Assembly (NCBI GenBank): GCA_021234155.1
Contig: JAJEKV010000086.1
Location: forward strand, 186,001-250,000
DNA length: 64,000 nt
Source: Isoetes taiwanensis
Taxonomy: Eukaryota; Streptophyta; Lycopodiopsida; Isoetales; Isoetaceae
Reading direction: 5' to 3'
The notes beneath the pieces are model-generated. The model had not been told where the DNA came from and searched no databases. It saw nothing but the letters and a program-made list of their open reading frames with translations. Every line of letters begins with the position of its first letter. Within the stretch, counting starts at the first letter, position 1. Positions 32,205 through 44,847 of the stretch are shown piece by piece. The translations under genes were made by a program, and so were the position numbers.

Positions 32205-35115
32205 TTATAGAGTCAAACTTGCAAGTGATTTCTCATCCTTTATATCTTGTTCAATATCCTCCAACTCATCATCACCAAGCTGTAGATGTAGTAGATGTTG
32301 AGGCACACTTTCAACTTCAACGTTCTCGTCAATGGCATAGTCCATAACAAGAAGACGATTCTGTGATGGCATTGGCAAAAGTAACACATTATTTTCAACC
32401 GGACCTTGGACATCTTCATGTTGAGCCTGTGTATCATCCATCTCGTGTTCTGGAATATCTATTTCATCATAGATTACGTCCTCAATCTCAAGTATAGGAG
32501 GAGATGGCTGGTTCACTTCATCAGAAGATTCATCGTGCAAAGTTAATGGATCAATCTTACGTCGAGATGTAGGGGTCGCATGAACCACAATCCACCAATC
32601 ACTATCTTTTTGGTTCTTACGAAAGAAAACCTGTTCAACTTGCCTTGGAAAAACAAAAGGCACATCCATGTCTCTCAAAAATTGAGTGGAGTTCACCTCA
32701 TAAAAACCTGAAGGATGTTGCCTCATTGTGCAATTTCTTCCACGATAAGATGCTTTGAACCACTTTGCCTTTAAAACATTCACCTTAAAGGAACGAAAAT
32801 CAACTTCGATAATGTCTGTTATTTGGCCAACGTAATTGAGATCACTATCTACCGGCTGGTTGTCTCTGATAGAAGCTTGACTCTTTTGCTCAAAGCACGC
32901 TGCAATGCCACAATCATATGTAACTCTACCCTTGTCAATGCTCGATACACGAAAATGTTGGCCGTATGCCCACATGGATGTGTGGAATCTTGCCTGCAAT
33001 GCACATTTATTATCACCATGATCAACAATAAAAAAAAAAAAGGGAACTTAGTGCAATATTTTTTGAACATCCAATTGCTACATTATAGTCATCTGGATAA
33101 ATTTCAATGCCATTCTCTTGCTCCTCTTCCATCTGAAATATTAGCCACTCACGTGGCATGATGTTACGCAACCTCTCAGACTCGTTTGTGACCTTTGAAC
33201 GTTTTCCATGACGAGATCTTTTTGCCAGGACTTGGTGTCTTCTATCATCCTCATCATTTTTTCGTGCAATCTCGTACTTTTCCCGCCATTTATCTAGGCT
33301 ATCACAATTTGGCATCACAAACTTGTTTATCTGTAAATACATCTCATCATCAAGTCTACGTTCTACCCCAAGGCCTTCAAGAACTTCTCCCATATCCTCC
33401 ATGTGTTGCTCTTTCTTCCATATTTTTGGAGCATCCTCTTGTATTGATATGGTGGCATCAGTCATGAAGAAAAGGATCTCTTGCACCAAATGCCCTTCTG
33501 CCATACACCCTTCTGGTCTAGCCATTTGGCGAACAAACCCTTTTAAAACTTTCATATATCGTTCCAAAAAGAATATCCAACGTCCAGGAGCTGGTCCAAC
33601 CAAGCGAATCTCCTCTGGAAGATGTATCAAAAGATGTACTTGAAGATCAAAGAAGCTGGTAGGAAAATCTCGCTCTAAGATGCATAATAACTCGACAACT
33701 TCAACCTCCATCTTTGGTATATCAGAGGCATTAATTTCCTTCAAGGAAACCCACCTATCATGCATGAAATTCCTATTATTTAATACAATTTTCACATAAT
33801 AGACAAAAAAAAACCATACGTCTTATACCTTGCAAATTTTCCCAATCGATAAATGACATCGCGTATTTTTGGAGTCAAGCAATTATCTATAGCGCATGGT
33901 AAGAACGTGCTAAAATGAAAGGTAAATCTTGGTGTCAAAAGATTATCTACCATGCATTGTCGAACATGGTAAAGCAAATAATAAAGCAACGCAAATGCAT
34001 GTAATTATTAACATGGTAAAGCAAGTGCAAAAGCATTAAATTACTAAATGCAATTGAATTGAAATGTATGTTCTAAGGGAATTCAATAACTTACTTGTAG
34101 AAACTTGTGCCAATCATGTGTCTTCAATCCCTTAAGCTCACCATCTTTAGTGAATGCCTTACGCAAGGATGCACCATAACCTGTGGGTGTTCTCATACTA
34201 GATATCACTTGTTTGACTTGCTTCTCCTCTCTTTTGCTTAGTACCCAGGGTGCACTTTTGCACTTTCGCCCATTCTGTGGTGGCCATAATTGGGGCATTA
34301 TCTTTTGATCCTTCAAATCATTTCTACTAGCCAGAGTATCACAATCGCCAATTAAATGTCTCCACAATGAGTGGCCAACATTTTTAAAGATGTGCATCGG
34401 ATCGAGCAAGTGAGCAATTTTTAGTTGTGACCAGTACTCAAGGCAATAGAAAATGGAAAGTCGTTTCATACCAGGGGGTGCAACCACTAGACTATCTTCA
34501 GTAAGATTTTGAGATCCACGGGCTTCTACCCAAGTATCTAACCAATCCTTGGGGGTCCTTCTTTTCGGTTTTTCAGTATCGATACGTCCACGCATGGCAT
34601 GTGCAGGTGGCAAAAAATTTTTATGGCCACGATATATTTGTTTAGATAAATGCTTCTAGCGATAGCATGGCAACTCAGCTCCACATGAAGGGCATCCAAA
34701 CTTTCCACTTGTTTGCAAACCTATTCCAACAAAAATGGAAATTGAGAAAAACTATACGATGCATCCAGAAAATGAAGCCTATAGCAAAATGTATAACACG
34801 TATAACGCACCTGATGCATAACCAAATCCTGGGTAGTCATGAATGGTGAAACAACATATGGCATGAAAGGTAAATGCCTGAGGCGACCTGGTTATATCGT
34901 GCATTTGAATCCCTTTCCATAAATTTTGCAACTCTTCAATGAGTGGCTCTAGATATACATCCATATTTTTTACTTGATACTTTCCTAATTTGAAAAGAGT
35001 TAGAAGATACGTGCCGTCACCGCATATATTAATTATACTTAAATTGAGATTGATATATACCTGGAACAATAAGTGTCAACATGAGGTGCCCTGCCTTTGT
35101 TGCCATCCAAGAACC
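32205..35115 (-). CDS. CACTA transposase (Tnp2/Transposase_21, DUF4218, DUF4216), 5'-truncated
   Basis: Minus-strand exons in order: about 35115-35063 (WMATKAGHLMLTLIVPG between TTGCAG and GTATAT), about 35030-34780 (NMDVYLEPLIEELQNLW, TIHDYPGFG), 34660-34098 (HLLDPMHIFKNVGHSLW and HDWHKFLQ, donor GTAAGT), about 33920-33826 (FLPCAIDNCLTPKIRDVIYR), 33770-33040 (DUF4218: SFFDLQVHLLIHLPEE, ARPEGCMAEG) and 32996-32209 (DUF4216 region, then an acidic C terminus). This matches the back half of plant Tnp2. The N-terminal half expected upstream of 35115 is absent; the divergent plus-strand gene starts about 90 bases away. The protein cuts the CACTA ends. Confidence 0.85.
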
Positions 35116-36390
35116 CTGCAATATTTGAATTATAGTTGTTTAACAGACCAACTATTGTGAAGTTTTCACTTATTTTGCTATGAACTCGTCAACTATTTGT
35201 GCACCAGATTTGGCAGATACATATGGATCGGGAAGGGAAAAAATTTATGAATTCTGCCATGGAACTTGTCAAGCTTTATTGCCATGATATACATCTACCG
35301 TGGCCTTTGGTAAAAAGAAGCCATAAAGAGAGAGTCATTCATGCTTTAAAAACCGACTATGGCACAGATTTTTCTAGCCGCTGGGTCTTAGAAAGGCTTG
35401 CCAAGAGATGGAATGATTACAGGCGAGTATTTTTTATTTTTCATCTTCATTTTACATACTTTAGTTTCTAAAAGATGTGATTACATATTATATAGATATA
35501 AATTGAGAAAACAAGTACGAGAAAATCCTAGGATGAAGAAACCTCAAGATTGCAAGAAAGATGAGGCCTGGAAGTTATTTAAAGAAGATTGTAAGAAGGA
35601 AAATGATGACAAGAAGAATGCTGCTGCTACAAGAAAGAGTAAGCCAAAGCTAGGTTCGGGGGGAATAGACTCCATCAAAGTTGAATTTGTAAGTATGTTT
35701 TGAATGTTTATCGTATGTTATCGTCTTTGCTAAATAGTTAGTCTTTTGTGTTAAATATTCTAAGAATGTTTGATGCTTCTTGTAGCTTTGCACTTTCAAT
35801 TGAATGATCTGATTTTTGTCTATCAATAATTTTAGTTTAGGTATTTTCGTGGATACCCTACTACGCTGCAAATAGAAGAGATAAAAAGTGCAGGTGGGTT
35901 CAAGGAATGGATTAAGACGCAAGAGGTATCTGAATTTACGGTAGGAACATGTACAGTTTAATCTAATCAGTAGCTGGTAGTTTTGGAATTTTTATAATTA
36001 ACTTAGATTCTTGCTTTTCAAGTTCGATGCCAGGGACTTTGCTGGAAAAGACCCCACGAAATGCATATTCAAGGCAAAAGACGCTTCTAAGAAGGTGCGT
36101 ACACCATAAATTTGCTTTAATTACAAATGCATCTCTAGTTTTGAATGTTATAGCTCGCTTTGAATGTTTTGTAGCGAGGAAGTTCATGTGATTCCTTAAT
36201 TTTGTTATCAATAGTTCACTTCCAACTTTTTTGAATATGTTCTAAATTTGTTCACTCTTCTTTCTTATAGGATGATGAGGCATGCACTCTGAAGACTAAT
36301 TTAGATGTGGAAGCGAGTAATCCCTTGGGCGATGGCCTTGTTTGTGTAGATGCTCCAAGCATCATATCAGATTCAGAAGATTTGGACATA

Positions 36391-36395
36391 ATTGG
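36391..36395. repeat. Target-site duplication, left copy (ATTGG)
   Basis: ATTGG directly precedes the left LTR and is repeated at 50390-50394 directly after the right LTR. Removing the element and one copy keeps the TnpA-like exon in frame. Confidence 0.95.
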
Positions 36396-38053
36396 TGTGA
36401 CGTCCCCTACTCGTATACGGTGCACCCACCGTATACAAACAGGAGTTCATCCCCCATACCAGCTCCATGCCGATACAGGGCCCTCCACATAACACTGCAA
36501 CCGTGACGGGTCCCAGTGGGAAGAGTGAAGGGGTCATTTTACCCCGTCTCCCTCAGGGTCTACCTAGCTGCGGAAGCGTAAACATTCATGTCAGTATATA
36601 GCATAAGCACATATCCACCTCGAAGGATGGTCCATCACATCTGCATAAACAAGGTGAGCACAAAACACATGGGGAGTTCTACCCAAGGCTCAGACTCAAA
36701 GGGGATGACTGACGGCTTGGGTCTCCAGAGTTCATTGCAGACAGAATTCATGGCAATGGATTTGGCTGGCATATGAACATGGCATAGGGTTGTCCACTCC
36801 ATCCGCCCCTCCCAGGCACACTTTGCGAGTAGGTTGAAAAGTGTCGGACCTGGCTCAGAGCCCTCCTGATGCATAGTCAAAGGGCTATTCACGGGTTTCA
36901 TCCTCCCATTCCCGATGGGGCGGGGAAGGGATCACTCCCTCCAGAGATCTACATCTTTGACTCAAGGTGACTAGAGGGCCTTTGCCGTGTATTCGACCCG
37001 AACCCACGGAAAGTGTACACCACTTCACGGTGTCGAGTCCATGCCTCACCCTTTCGGTGGTGAGCCATTAGACCTAGTCACAATGATCCCCAGGTAGGCC
37101 TTACACACCCGGAGGGGTGGTTCAAGAGTCGGGACATGAACCTCCTTCTTAGCTTAGCCGGTCGGCCCCTTCACCCACAACCAGCGTGGTTCTTGTACAC
37201 AGGCCGAATCTATAGTGTGCTTTGGAGAGGCTACTCTAGGAGCATCTACTACCAAGCTTTTAGGTCTCTACCCCCCTTCCCAATACAAGGAGTTCATAGA
37301 GATACATCATCCACATACATCACAAAGAACTAAAGAACTATATCTAATCTACATCATAGAGTTAGGTTCTTTAGTTAGAGTATTGGGTATCTAGAGATCT
37401 AGAAGGCTGCTATGGGCAATTTAATAGGCTAAACCCTCTGATTCTATGGTGAAATAGGGTTTAGACTATCTAATTGGCCAAATACCCATCCTTGAGTGGC
37501 TCCTCGACCTGCTTCGACCATCCTGGCGAAACGCGAATCAAGGGAAACTAATTTTGCAATTCTCTCAGTGATGCGGGGAGGCGGTTTTGGCTGTTGAGGC
37601 AGCCAAAAGCGAGTTCTAAAACCTAGAAACGAAAATTGGGCAAGTTAGGGTTTCCCTTCCTTAATAGACAAGGGGTTGGCGGGGTTTCCAATTATCCCCT
37701 TTAGGCATGTGGGATAATTGGTAATGGAAATTACTTGCCTTTAATGGCTAGGTGGTCAAATGTGCCCACTTGGAAATGTGTGCCCACATTAATGTGTACA
37801 TTGGAAAATGTGCACATTAATTGCACACTTGGGTATGGCCCACTTGGCATCAAGTGTCCACATGGAAATGTGTGCCCACATTAATGTGTACATTGGAAAA
37901 TGTGCACATTAATAGTTGCACATATTTCTGGCAAGTTGCCCCCTAGGGCTACCCACCTGGCTACATGTTAGCATACACGTCAGTCGGAGTGGCGTAATGC
38001 GGCGTGGGGCGAAGATAAAGATCTGGACCGTGATAATCGCCCTGAACGTCACA
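36396..38053 (-). repeat. 3' LTR (left), complete, 1658 bp
   Basis: It starts TGTGACGTCCCC and ends ACGTCACA, an 8-bp inverted terminus. From 36659 on it matches the right LTR. 36413-36436 is a perfect hairpin (GTATACGGTG, loop CACC, CACCGTATAC). The polypurine tract adjoins its right side. Confidence 0.92.
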
Positions 38054-38066
38054 TTCTCCCCACCTT
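38054..38066 (-). promoter_or_regulatory. Polypurine tract
   Basis: On the minus strand AAGGTGGGGAGAA directly abuts the 3' LTR start, as needed to prime plus-strand DNA in reverse transcription. It confirms orientation and the LTR boundary. Confidence 0.85.
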
Positions 38067-39848
38067 GAAATGATGTTGTCCGCAGCATCGTGGGTCTCCC
38101 AAGGGGGGTGCACCAAGTATATGCCGTACGAACCATCTGCGTGAACTATATGGGTTTTTTTATTAGTTTAGTCGTATCGTATACTTACCAAAAAAATAAG
38201 GAATTTGGTTTTGAAAGTCGTACGGATATGACAAGCATTGTGGGGAGGCCAGTTTGATCTTCGTATCATATGACTAGGGCTCTAGACTCAGAGGATTCAT
38301 TTTTAAATTGTTAGCAATATATACATCCCAAAATATCTCAAAAGCAACTATGTACAAATTTTCATTGGAACCTCCTTGTCCCACTGACGTGAGGCACCAG
38401 CAGGCGTATCCACCGAACAATAAGAAACCTATGTAACACCTCTAAAAAATGCTTATGTACTTGAGGACGTGGAAGGATTATACCAGACGCGCACTCAAAT
38501 TCATACCCTCACCTTCACCTCAATCTAGTTTACTTTTGCAAAGCAGAAAGGGAAACTAAAACTTGTATGAGTTGTTGCTTTGGTGACATGGAATTAAGAC
38601 ACTAGAATATACTGGCTTTGATATTTTATGTTTCAAGCTTGAAGTTTGTGCTTCGTATTGTGCATATAGTTTAAACATGTTTGTCTTCACTAGATGCATT
38701 TATGTTCTACACCAAGTTCACGTTCGTTAAATCATAAATATTTATTGTTAACAAGGATATAGTAGTAATAATACGAATAAGATTTGGGGAAAAAAAAAAC
38801 GTATATATAAGGAAAGGACTACTTTGTAATGCATTTTTGGCATGTAAATGTTTGGTATGGGTTGCATTTCCTTACCATTGACTAGTCGTATTACAAGGGG
38901 TTTTTGATATAAATGTGTCGTATACAATAGGTTTTTGGGTTACACGAGTAACGCAGATGGCATATCCACCTATAGTATAGGTGAACCCTTCGGGGGGTCT
39001 CCCCACCTTGGGATCATCCTAACCTGCAATCAACCTGATACATACTATAAACTACTATAATACTTACACATTTATTAAGATTACCTTAAGCTAATATTTT
39101 TAGGACATTATCACGTCATTATATTATGAAATAACTTATCAATTCATAACATCATTAAAAACAGGTTACTCAATAATCCACTTAACATGACAATTAAGTT
39201 TATCAAAATTAAAATTAACGTCCGAGGTACTCTTCATTCCTTGCAACACATTCCAACAAAATTTGTGTTGCAAGTCTTCGTAGCTCGACCTCCTTTGCCC
39301 TCCCGAGGCTCTATTGGCTGCTGGAGTCGACACTACGTTAGTACCATTTTAATTATTAATAAAATTTTGGTTATATGGTGACCACCCCATCTATCTACAT
39401 GGATGCATGGCTAATCTCCCGGCGTAGGAAGAGGGTGAATCTTCCATTATGGCCGTGGAGACAACGCCTATATGCCTATATGCCACTCATGCCTACACCC
39501 TAGTTGCCCAGCGTGGAGGATAGGTCCTTCCCGTATATGGGGCGTGAAGGCCTGATTCCTCCTATCAAAGCATATATGGGGCTAGAGGTGCTTTTCCTAT
39601 CAGTGCATTCCTTAATGACCTCCTTTCTCTCGAGGTCGTCTACTTCCGGGGGGTAAGTAGACTTTCTAATCTACCTTCCACTTTCCTAAAGCGGAAACGC
39701 GGTCATGCCTACATTGACATTACACCACGCCCTAGAGATCACCGTAGTGGTCTCATCATCGGTCACAACGCATGCGACCCATACCTAGCATAGGTTGCGT
39801 GCGTAGATTAATCTTAACTATACATAGAATTAATCTACACAAATCGAC
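38067..39848. other. Non-coding internal stretch of the chromovirus
   Basis: 1.8 kb between the chromodomain and the polypurine tract with no convincing frame. It may be a 3' untranslated region. Confidence 0.5.
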
Positions 39849-40033
39849 ATGCCTGAGCCGATTTCTTCGGAGATGACCTTGCCGTCCCATTGCTCCATAA
39901 ACTGCGGGTACTGCTTTACTAGATCTTTCTTAAGTACCCACGTCGCGTCTTCCACTGGTAAGTGTTTCCACTTGACCAAGTATTGGAGGAACTCCGACCT
40001 CCTTGTTTTCTTGAAAGCTTTATCAAGAATCGG
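39849..40033 (-). CDS. Integrase C-terminal chromodomain
   Basis: Directly after an in-frame stop at 40034-40036 the same minus-strand frame continues for about 60 codons with FLQYLVKWKHLPVEDATW and KDLVKQYPQFMEQWDG. The YLVKWK..P..DATW core is that of a retrotransposon chromodomain, which in relatives binds methylated histone H3 tails and directs integration to heterochromatin. The stop separates it from integrase in this copy. Confidence 0.8.
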
Positions 40034-42058
40034 TTAAGAATTATTTCCATTTGCTCCTCCGTCATTTCCAACAACGTTGGAGTGTCCAAGACTTCGCCCC
40101 TGATTTGGAGTGTGCTTCTTCAACAAACTCACGTGGAAGACCTTATGAATCTTTAGGTGTGCTGGCAAGTCTAGCTTGTAGGATTGATTACCTACTCTCT
40201 TGACTATTCTGAAAGGTCCAGCCCACCTTGGAGCAAGCTTCTTGCAATTCCCGATTCTGAGCTTCGCCTGCTTCACCTTGATCTTGAGCCATACATCATC
40301 TCCAACTTTGAACTCTCTGACTGTTCGATGCTTGTCGGCGATGCTCTTTTGTCGACTTCTTGCTGCTAGCAAATACCCTCGAACTTCTTCCACAAGCTGC
40401 TGCATATCGGCCAACATTTGCTGCGAAACTTCCACTTTTGACACGGGGTTGTGCCAAGTGTCTGGAGTTAGGCACTGATAGCCGTAGTTGATCATAAACG
40501 GCGACATTTGGGATGATTCCTGCTTGGTGCTATTGTAGGCAAACTCCACCAAGTGAATAAATTCTTCCCACATACCTTGCTTATTCCAGACATAGTTTCG
40601 TAGCATGTCCTCCAAAATCCTGTTGGTCCGCTCCGTTTGGCCATCCGTCTGAGGATGATATGCCGTGCCCATGGATAGCTTCGTCTGAATCGTCGCAAAG
40701 AGGTCTTGCCAAAAGGCGCTCATGAACTTCGGATCCCTGTCGGAGATAATCTCCCTTGGCATGCCATGAAGCCTGAAAATCTCTTTGGTGAAGAGCTTCG
40801 CTGTATCCATAGCCGTATCTGTGGTCCTGCAAGGCACAAAATGTGTCATTTTCGACAACTTGTCGACTACTACCATCAAAGCATCTTTCTCTCTTACGGT
40901 CCTTGGGAGTCCTGTGATGAAATCCATGCTAATCACCTCCCACTTAGCGTTTGGCACCGCTAATGGCTCTAATGCTCTTGGAATTCGAAGCTGCTCTGCC
41001 TTCGTCTGCTGACATAACTGGCATTCTCTGATGTAGCGAGCCACTTGCTTCTTCATCCCTGGCCAATAATAGCTGCTGCGCACTTTGAAATATGTCTTCA
41101 TGAATCCCGCATGGCCAGCTATTGGGCTGTTGTGCGTGTCATGGAGGATCAATTTCCTTACACCTGCTGATTCGGGAACGCACAACTTGTTCTTATGGTA
41201 TAACAGGTTGCCTTCCTTCTTATAATGTTTAAAGGCTTCCCGCTCCTTATCTGTTCTAGCCTCCCTAGAGAGGCTTGCCCATACTTCCTTGAAATCCACA
41301 TCTGTTGGCAAGGACTCTTCAATCTTCTTACCAAAGTCGCTGGAGAGCGTCGAAATTGCATTGCAATGCACTCTAGTTGTCAGGGGATGCCTTGAAAGCG
41401 CATCCGCTACCACATTGAGCTTCCCTGGCTTGTAGACTATATCAAAGTCATACTCTTCAAGGAACTCCATCCACCTTCTCTGCCTCAGGTTGAGGTGTGG
41501 TGTCGTAAATACATACTGGAGGCTCTGATGGTCTGTATCCAACTGGAACTTCCTTCCCAAAAGGTAGTGCCTCCAAATTCTTAATGCCCTGACAACCGCA
41601 AGCATTTCCTGATCATGGGTGGGGTAGCGCGTTTCGGCGTCGTTCATCTTCGTGGAATCATACGCTACTACACGCTCTTCTTGCATGAGCACTGCCCCCG
41701 TAGCTACAAGCTTGTCTTTCTCCGCGTCCGTCGCTACAAGCTTGTCTTTCTCCGGGTCCGGCAGGGTTAAGACTGGGGCGGTTGTTAAAGCTTCCTTCAG
41801 TAATTCAAACCCTGCTTGGGCTTTCTTGTGCCAATGCTCTGCCCAATCTTTCACCTTCTCTGCCCTCGTCAAGTCTGTTAACGGGGCCGCTATCTTAGCA
41901 AAGTTCTTCCGCGAACTTCTGTGTGGTACCACGCTGGGTAGAAAACTTCCGACTTCATGCACATTCTTGGTAGACCAGCCTTTGAATGGCGGCTTCAATC
42001 TTGGCGGGGATCCGCCGAGATTCCTTCTGGCCGAGATCACATGACCGAGATACTCCAC
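40034..42058 (-). CDS. Chromovirus RNase H and integrase
   Basis: A 674-codon frame. The RT connection and RNase H lie in residues about 30-220 (GAVLMQEERVVAYDS, YPTHDQEMLAVV, DTDHQSLQYV, NVVADALSRH). Integrase has the HHCC zinc domain (HAGFMKTYFKVRSSYYWPG, CQLCQQTKAEQ), the catalytic D,D,E core (SMDFITGLP, IISDRDPKFMSAFWQ, YHPQTDGQTERTNRILE) and the GPFRIVKRVGNQSYKLDLP segment. A 30-bp tandem duplication (EKDKLVAT repeated, about 41698-41757) sits just after the first RNase H aspartate and may impair that activity. Integrase inserts the cDNA into chromosomes. Confidence 0.92.
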   Translation of the reverse strand: MEYLGHVISARRNLGGSPPRLKPPFKGWSTKNVHEVGSFLPSVVPHRSSRKNFAKIAAPLTDLTRAEKVKDWAEHWHKKAQAGFELLKEALTTAPVLTLPDPEKDKLVATDAEKDKLVATGAVLMQEERVVAYDSTKMNDAETRYPTHDQEMLAVVRALRIWRHYLLGRKFQLDTDHQSLQYVFTTPHLNLRQRRWMEFLEEYDFDIVYKPGKLNVVADALSRHPLTTRVHCNAISTLSSDFGKKIEESLPTDVDFKEVWASLSREARTDKEREAFKHYKKEGNLLYHKNKLCVPESAGVRKLILHDTHNSPIAGHAGFMKTYFKVRSSYYWPGMKKQVARYIRECQLCQQTKAEQLRIPRALEPLAVPNAKWEVISMDFITGLPRTVREKDALMVVVDKLSKMTHFVPCRTTDTAMDTAKLFTKEIFRLHGMPREIISDRDPKFMSAFWQDLFATIQTKLSMGTAYHPQTDGQTERTNRILEDMLRNYVWNKQGMWEEFIHLVEFAYNSTKQESSQMSPFMINYGYQCLTPDTWHNPVSKVEVSQQMLADMQQLVEEVRGYLLAARSRQKSIADKHRTVREFKVGDDVWLKIKVKQAKLRIGNCKKLAPRWAGPFRIVKRVGNQSYKLDLPAHLKIHKVFHVSLLKKHTPNQGRSLGHSNVVGNDGGANGNNS

Positions 42059-42061
42059 CTT

Positions 42062-42550
42062 CTCTGTTTAGGCGGTGGCATTTTTCAACTTGGCGCATAA
42101 CCGGTGCCTCTTCAACTTCTCTAGCACTCTCCTTAAGTGTTGTACGTGCTCTTCAAGGGATCTGCTATACACCAAAATGTCATCAAAGAATACAATCACA
42201 AAGGTGTCTAAAAACTCCCTGAAGATGTCGTTCATAAGCCTCATGAACGTCGCGGGGGCATTCGATAAGCCAAAAGGCATCACCGTGAACTCATAATGCC
42301 CATACCGCGTTCTGAAGGCGGTCTTATGGATATCTTCTTCCTTTATCCTGATCTGATGATAACCTCGACCTTAAATCGATTTTGGAAGACCTTTGCACCT
42401 TGGAGTTGATCCATCAAGTCATCGATGCGGGGGCGCATACTTGTTCTTAATGGTGTGCTTGTTCAACCGCCTATAGTCTATGCACATCCTTAAACCGCCA
42501 TCCTTCTTCTTTACAAAGAGAATGGGCGCCCAAATGGCGAGACACTAGGT
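42062..42550 (-). pseudogene. Chromovirus reverse transcriptase, frame-broken
   Basis: RT motifs appear in order across shifting frames: an [12 protein letters not shown]-like block (about 42460), [13 protein letters not shown] (about 42410), a [20 protein letters not shown]-like block (about 42340), [19 protein letters not shown] (about 42270), and the catalytic [11 protein letters not shown] (about 42190). FFDD replaces the more usual Y/F-x-DD of the family but keeps both aspartates. At least three one-base shifts and a stop at 42068 separate it from protease and RNase H. Confidence 0.85.
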
Positions 42551-43394
42551 CTAATGAAGCCTAGGTCGAGCAACTCCTCGCAATTGCTTCTTCACTCCGT
42601 CAACTCTGGCGTCGTCATTCTCAGATGGAGCCTTGCTTGTCGGCTTTGCTCCCGGTTCGAGTGCTATCTCACACTCGACTCCTCTATAAGGAGGAAGCTG
42701 CTTGATCTCATCTGGAAAGAGATCGTGGAACTCCGTGATCAGCTGAGCTATTTGCCCGGCAACTTGCGCGAGCACCACGCGCCTTCTTTGCTTTCCTCGA
42801 TTACGCTCGTCAATCTCAAGCTTGAAGATGTATGCCACCTGCTCGCTCTTGATGCACTTGAACAGCCACTTAGAAGACATGCACTGCATGATGGGAACAA
42901 CTTCTTTACCTGTGATCTCGATGATCTTGCCGTCGGGTGTTGGAAAGGTCACCTTCCGCTTTCCACAATCGATAATGGCCCCTGCTGGTCCAAGGTACTC
43001 CATTCCTATGATCAAGTCGTACTTGCCAATGCCCATTACTTCTGTCCCCATCCGGATATTAATCCCCTGCAAGTCGATGTCGGTTAATTCTCTTGCTGCT
43101 GCCGCGCCTTTTACCGCACCACTTGCTAAGACAACGGGCCTTGGCTTTGACTTTAGTGGTTTCAACTTCAACATTTGAACCATTCTGGGGGATGCAAAGT
43201 TGTGGCTACTCCCTGAGTCTATCAAGACTATGAAGGACTTGGCCTTGGCCTTCCCTACTGTGGAAATTACTTTATACTGGCTCTCTGCTTGCTCTGTATC
43301 TATTGCGGCAAAGATATGACACTCACCCTGAATGTAGTCGCGGGCTTCCTCGCCGTCGTCGTCCCGGACGAGTGTCCCAATCTCCCAACTCCGC
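42551..43394 (-). CDS. Chromovirus aspartic protease
   Basis: One open minus-strand frame runs from about 43394 to 42551. It starts with an acidic segment (DDDGEEARDYIQGECHIFAA), then the protease active site FIVLIDSGSSHNF (D-S-G), the hydrophobic YDLIIGMEYLGPAGAIID segment, and the linker to RT (LFPDEIKQLPPYRGVECEI). The C-terminal end shifts frame before RT. It processes the Gag-Pol precursor. Confidence 0.85.
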
Positions 43395-44677
43395 TAGTCT
43401 TTGCACTCATGACATAGGGCGGGTTATTTGTCCTATGGCACTGCCGGAAGCACACAAACAAAGCCGCTTTTCTATGCACTCCTGTCTCTTTTCTTTGGGC
43501 ATCGCCGCAAAGGATCGCCTTTGCTTTGGAGTAGTTTGACCCCTCCCGCTTGTCCTTGAAGGACACACTGCTTCTTCTCTGTTTGTTTCCCACAGTTGCC
43601 ACCATATGGGGCTCTAAGCTGGGCTGGATCTGGCTGCCCTAGGGCTATAGCTTCTGTCGCCTTGCCTTTATCCACGAAATCTTTGCCTCGCCCAGGTCGA
43701 GATCCCTTGCAAGCTTATAGCCTTGGACTCGCTTCGATCTTCGTCTTAGGGTTTATTGCCCTCACAAGCTTGCGGATCTCCTCATTCAGGGCCCTCAATG
43801 TAGCTTTCTCTTTGCATGCTTCTCACCCAACTTTGGCATATCTGACCTCGACCTCATGAATTCCTCTCATATACGGACCCATTTGTTGCCTTCTTTGCAA
43901 CTGTAGAACTTTTTTGCATCATCTTGGACTTATGCTCCCTTGGGACGTAATGGCGCTTGAAGGCTTTAGCAAATTTCCTGAACTTACAAGCATCCCTGCT
44001 CAAGCCATGTGCCTTTGCATAACCCTTCCACCAAATCCGTTCGCGGCTCCTTTCAGGTTGGCATTTGCCACTCTTCCTTTGTATTTATCCTTCATGCCAT
44101 AAGCATTGCCGGTACTCACTCATTTAGTCCAGCCCATGCCTCACCTTCTAATCCCCGACCGTTCTCCCAGAGAACTGTTCGAGTTCCGGGCCTTCCATAC
44201 ATTGCCGGTCGCGAGAATCTACCTTCTTCGGTAGTCGAGGGCCACGGTGTCCCTTTGTCGTGCCTCTATGGCGTACCTGTGCCTTGCATCTGCAGTGTTC
44301 CTCTGCCTTGCATCTGTTCGGTCCTGGGGCTGCTCTTCGTCTTCCTCGGAGTCGGAGTCTGAATCTGAGCTTGAGTCGGAAGATTCTGGGCTGGAGGATC
44401 TCCTTCTCTTGCTCCTCTTCTTGTCCCTTCCTCTCTCCAGAAGCTGCCGCTTCGCGAATCGGCGGCGTTGCCCATCGAACACGCTCCTGCCTGGCGGGAC
44501 AAAGAAAGCCTTTATCTGTTCAAGGTCCGTCCTCATCTGGGATATTTCCTCTTCTGGGGACATGGGTCCAAATTCCTCAAACAGGTTCCTTGCCGGAGGT
44601 GGCCTGGGCGGACTCTGCTCTTCCCTAAGGTCTTGGCGTTGTCGTTCCCCTGAGCCTAGGCCTCTAACTGCATACAC
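43395..44677 (-). pseudogene. Chromovirus gag, frame-broken
   Basis: The N-terminal part (44677-44219, 152 codons) has MSPEEEISQMRTDLEQIKAF then a Ser/Asp-rich stretch (SDSDSDSEEDEE) and ARQRDT-type repeats. The capsid part at about 43987-43902 reads KFAKAFKRHYVPREHKSKMM-like, matching the Retrotrans_gag W/F-x-F-K-x-x-Y-xP pattern. A cysteine-rich segment near 43385-43450 (CFRQCHRTNN and CHEC in shifted frames) stands where the zinc knuckle is expected. Several frameshifts. Gag forms the particle. Confidence 0.7.
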
Positions 44678-44847
44678 AAATAATTCATGGCTATATGGTT
44701 AGTTTTACTTGTTCTCTTGCATTGTTTATGTTTGTTGGTATAGTTGTGGGGCAAAATACGTCAACAAAACATTTAAAGTGCAACAGAGATTATATTCATA
44801 TATTATATAATATTTTAGTACAAAAGTCTCCGGGATCAAGAGTCTAA

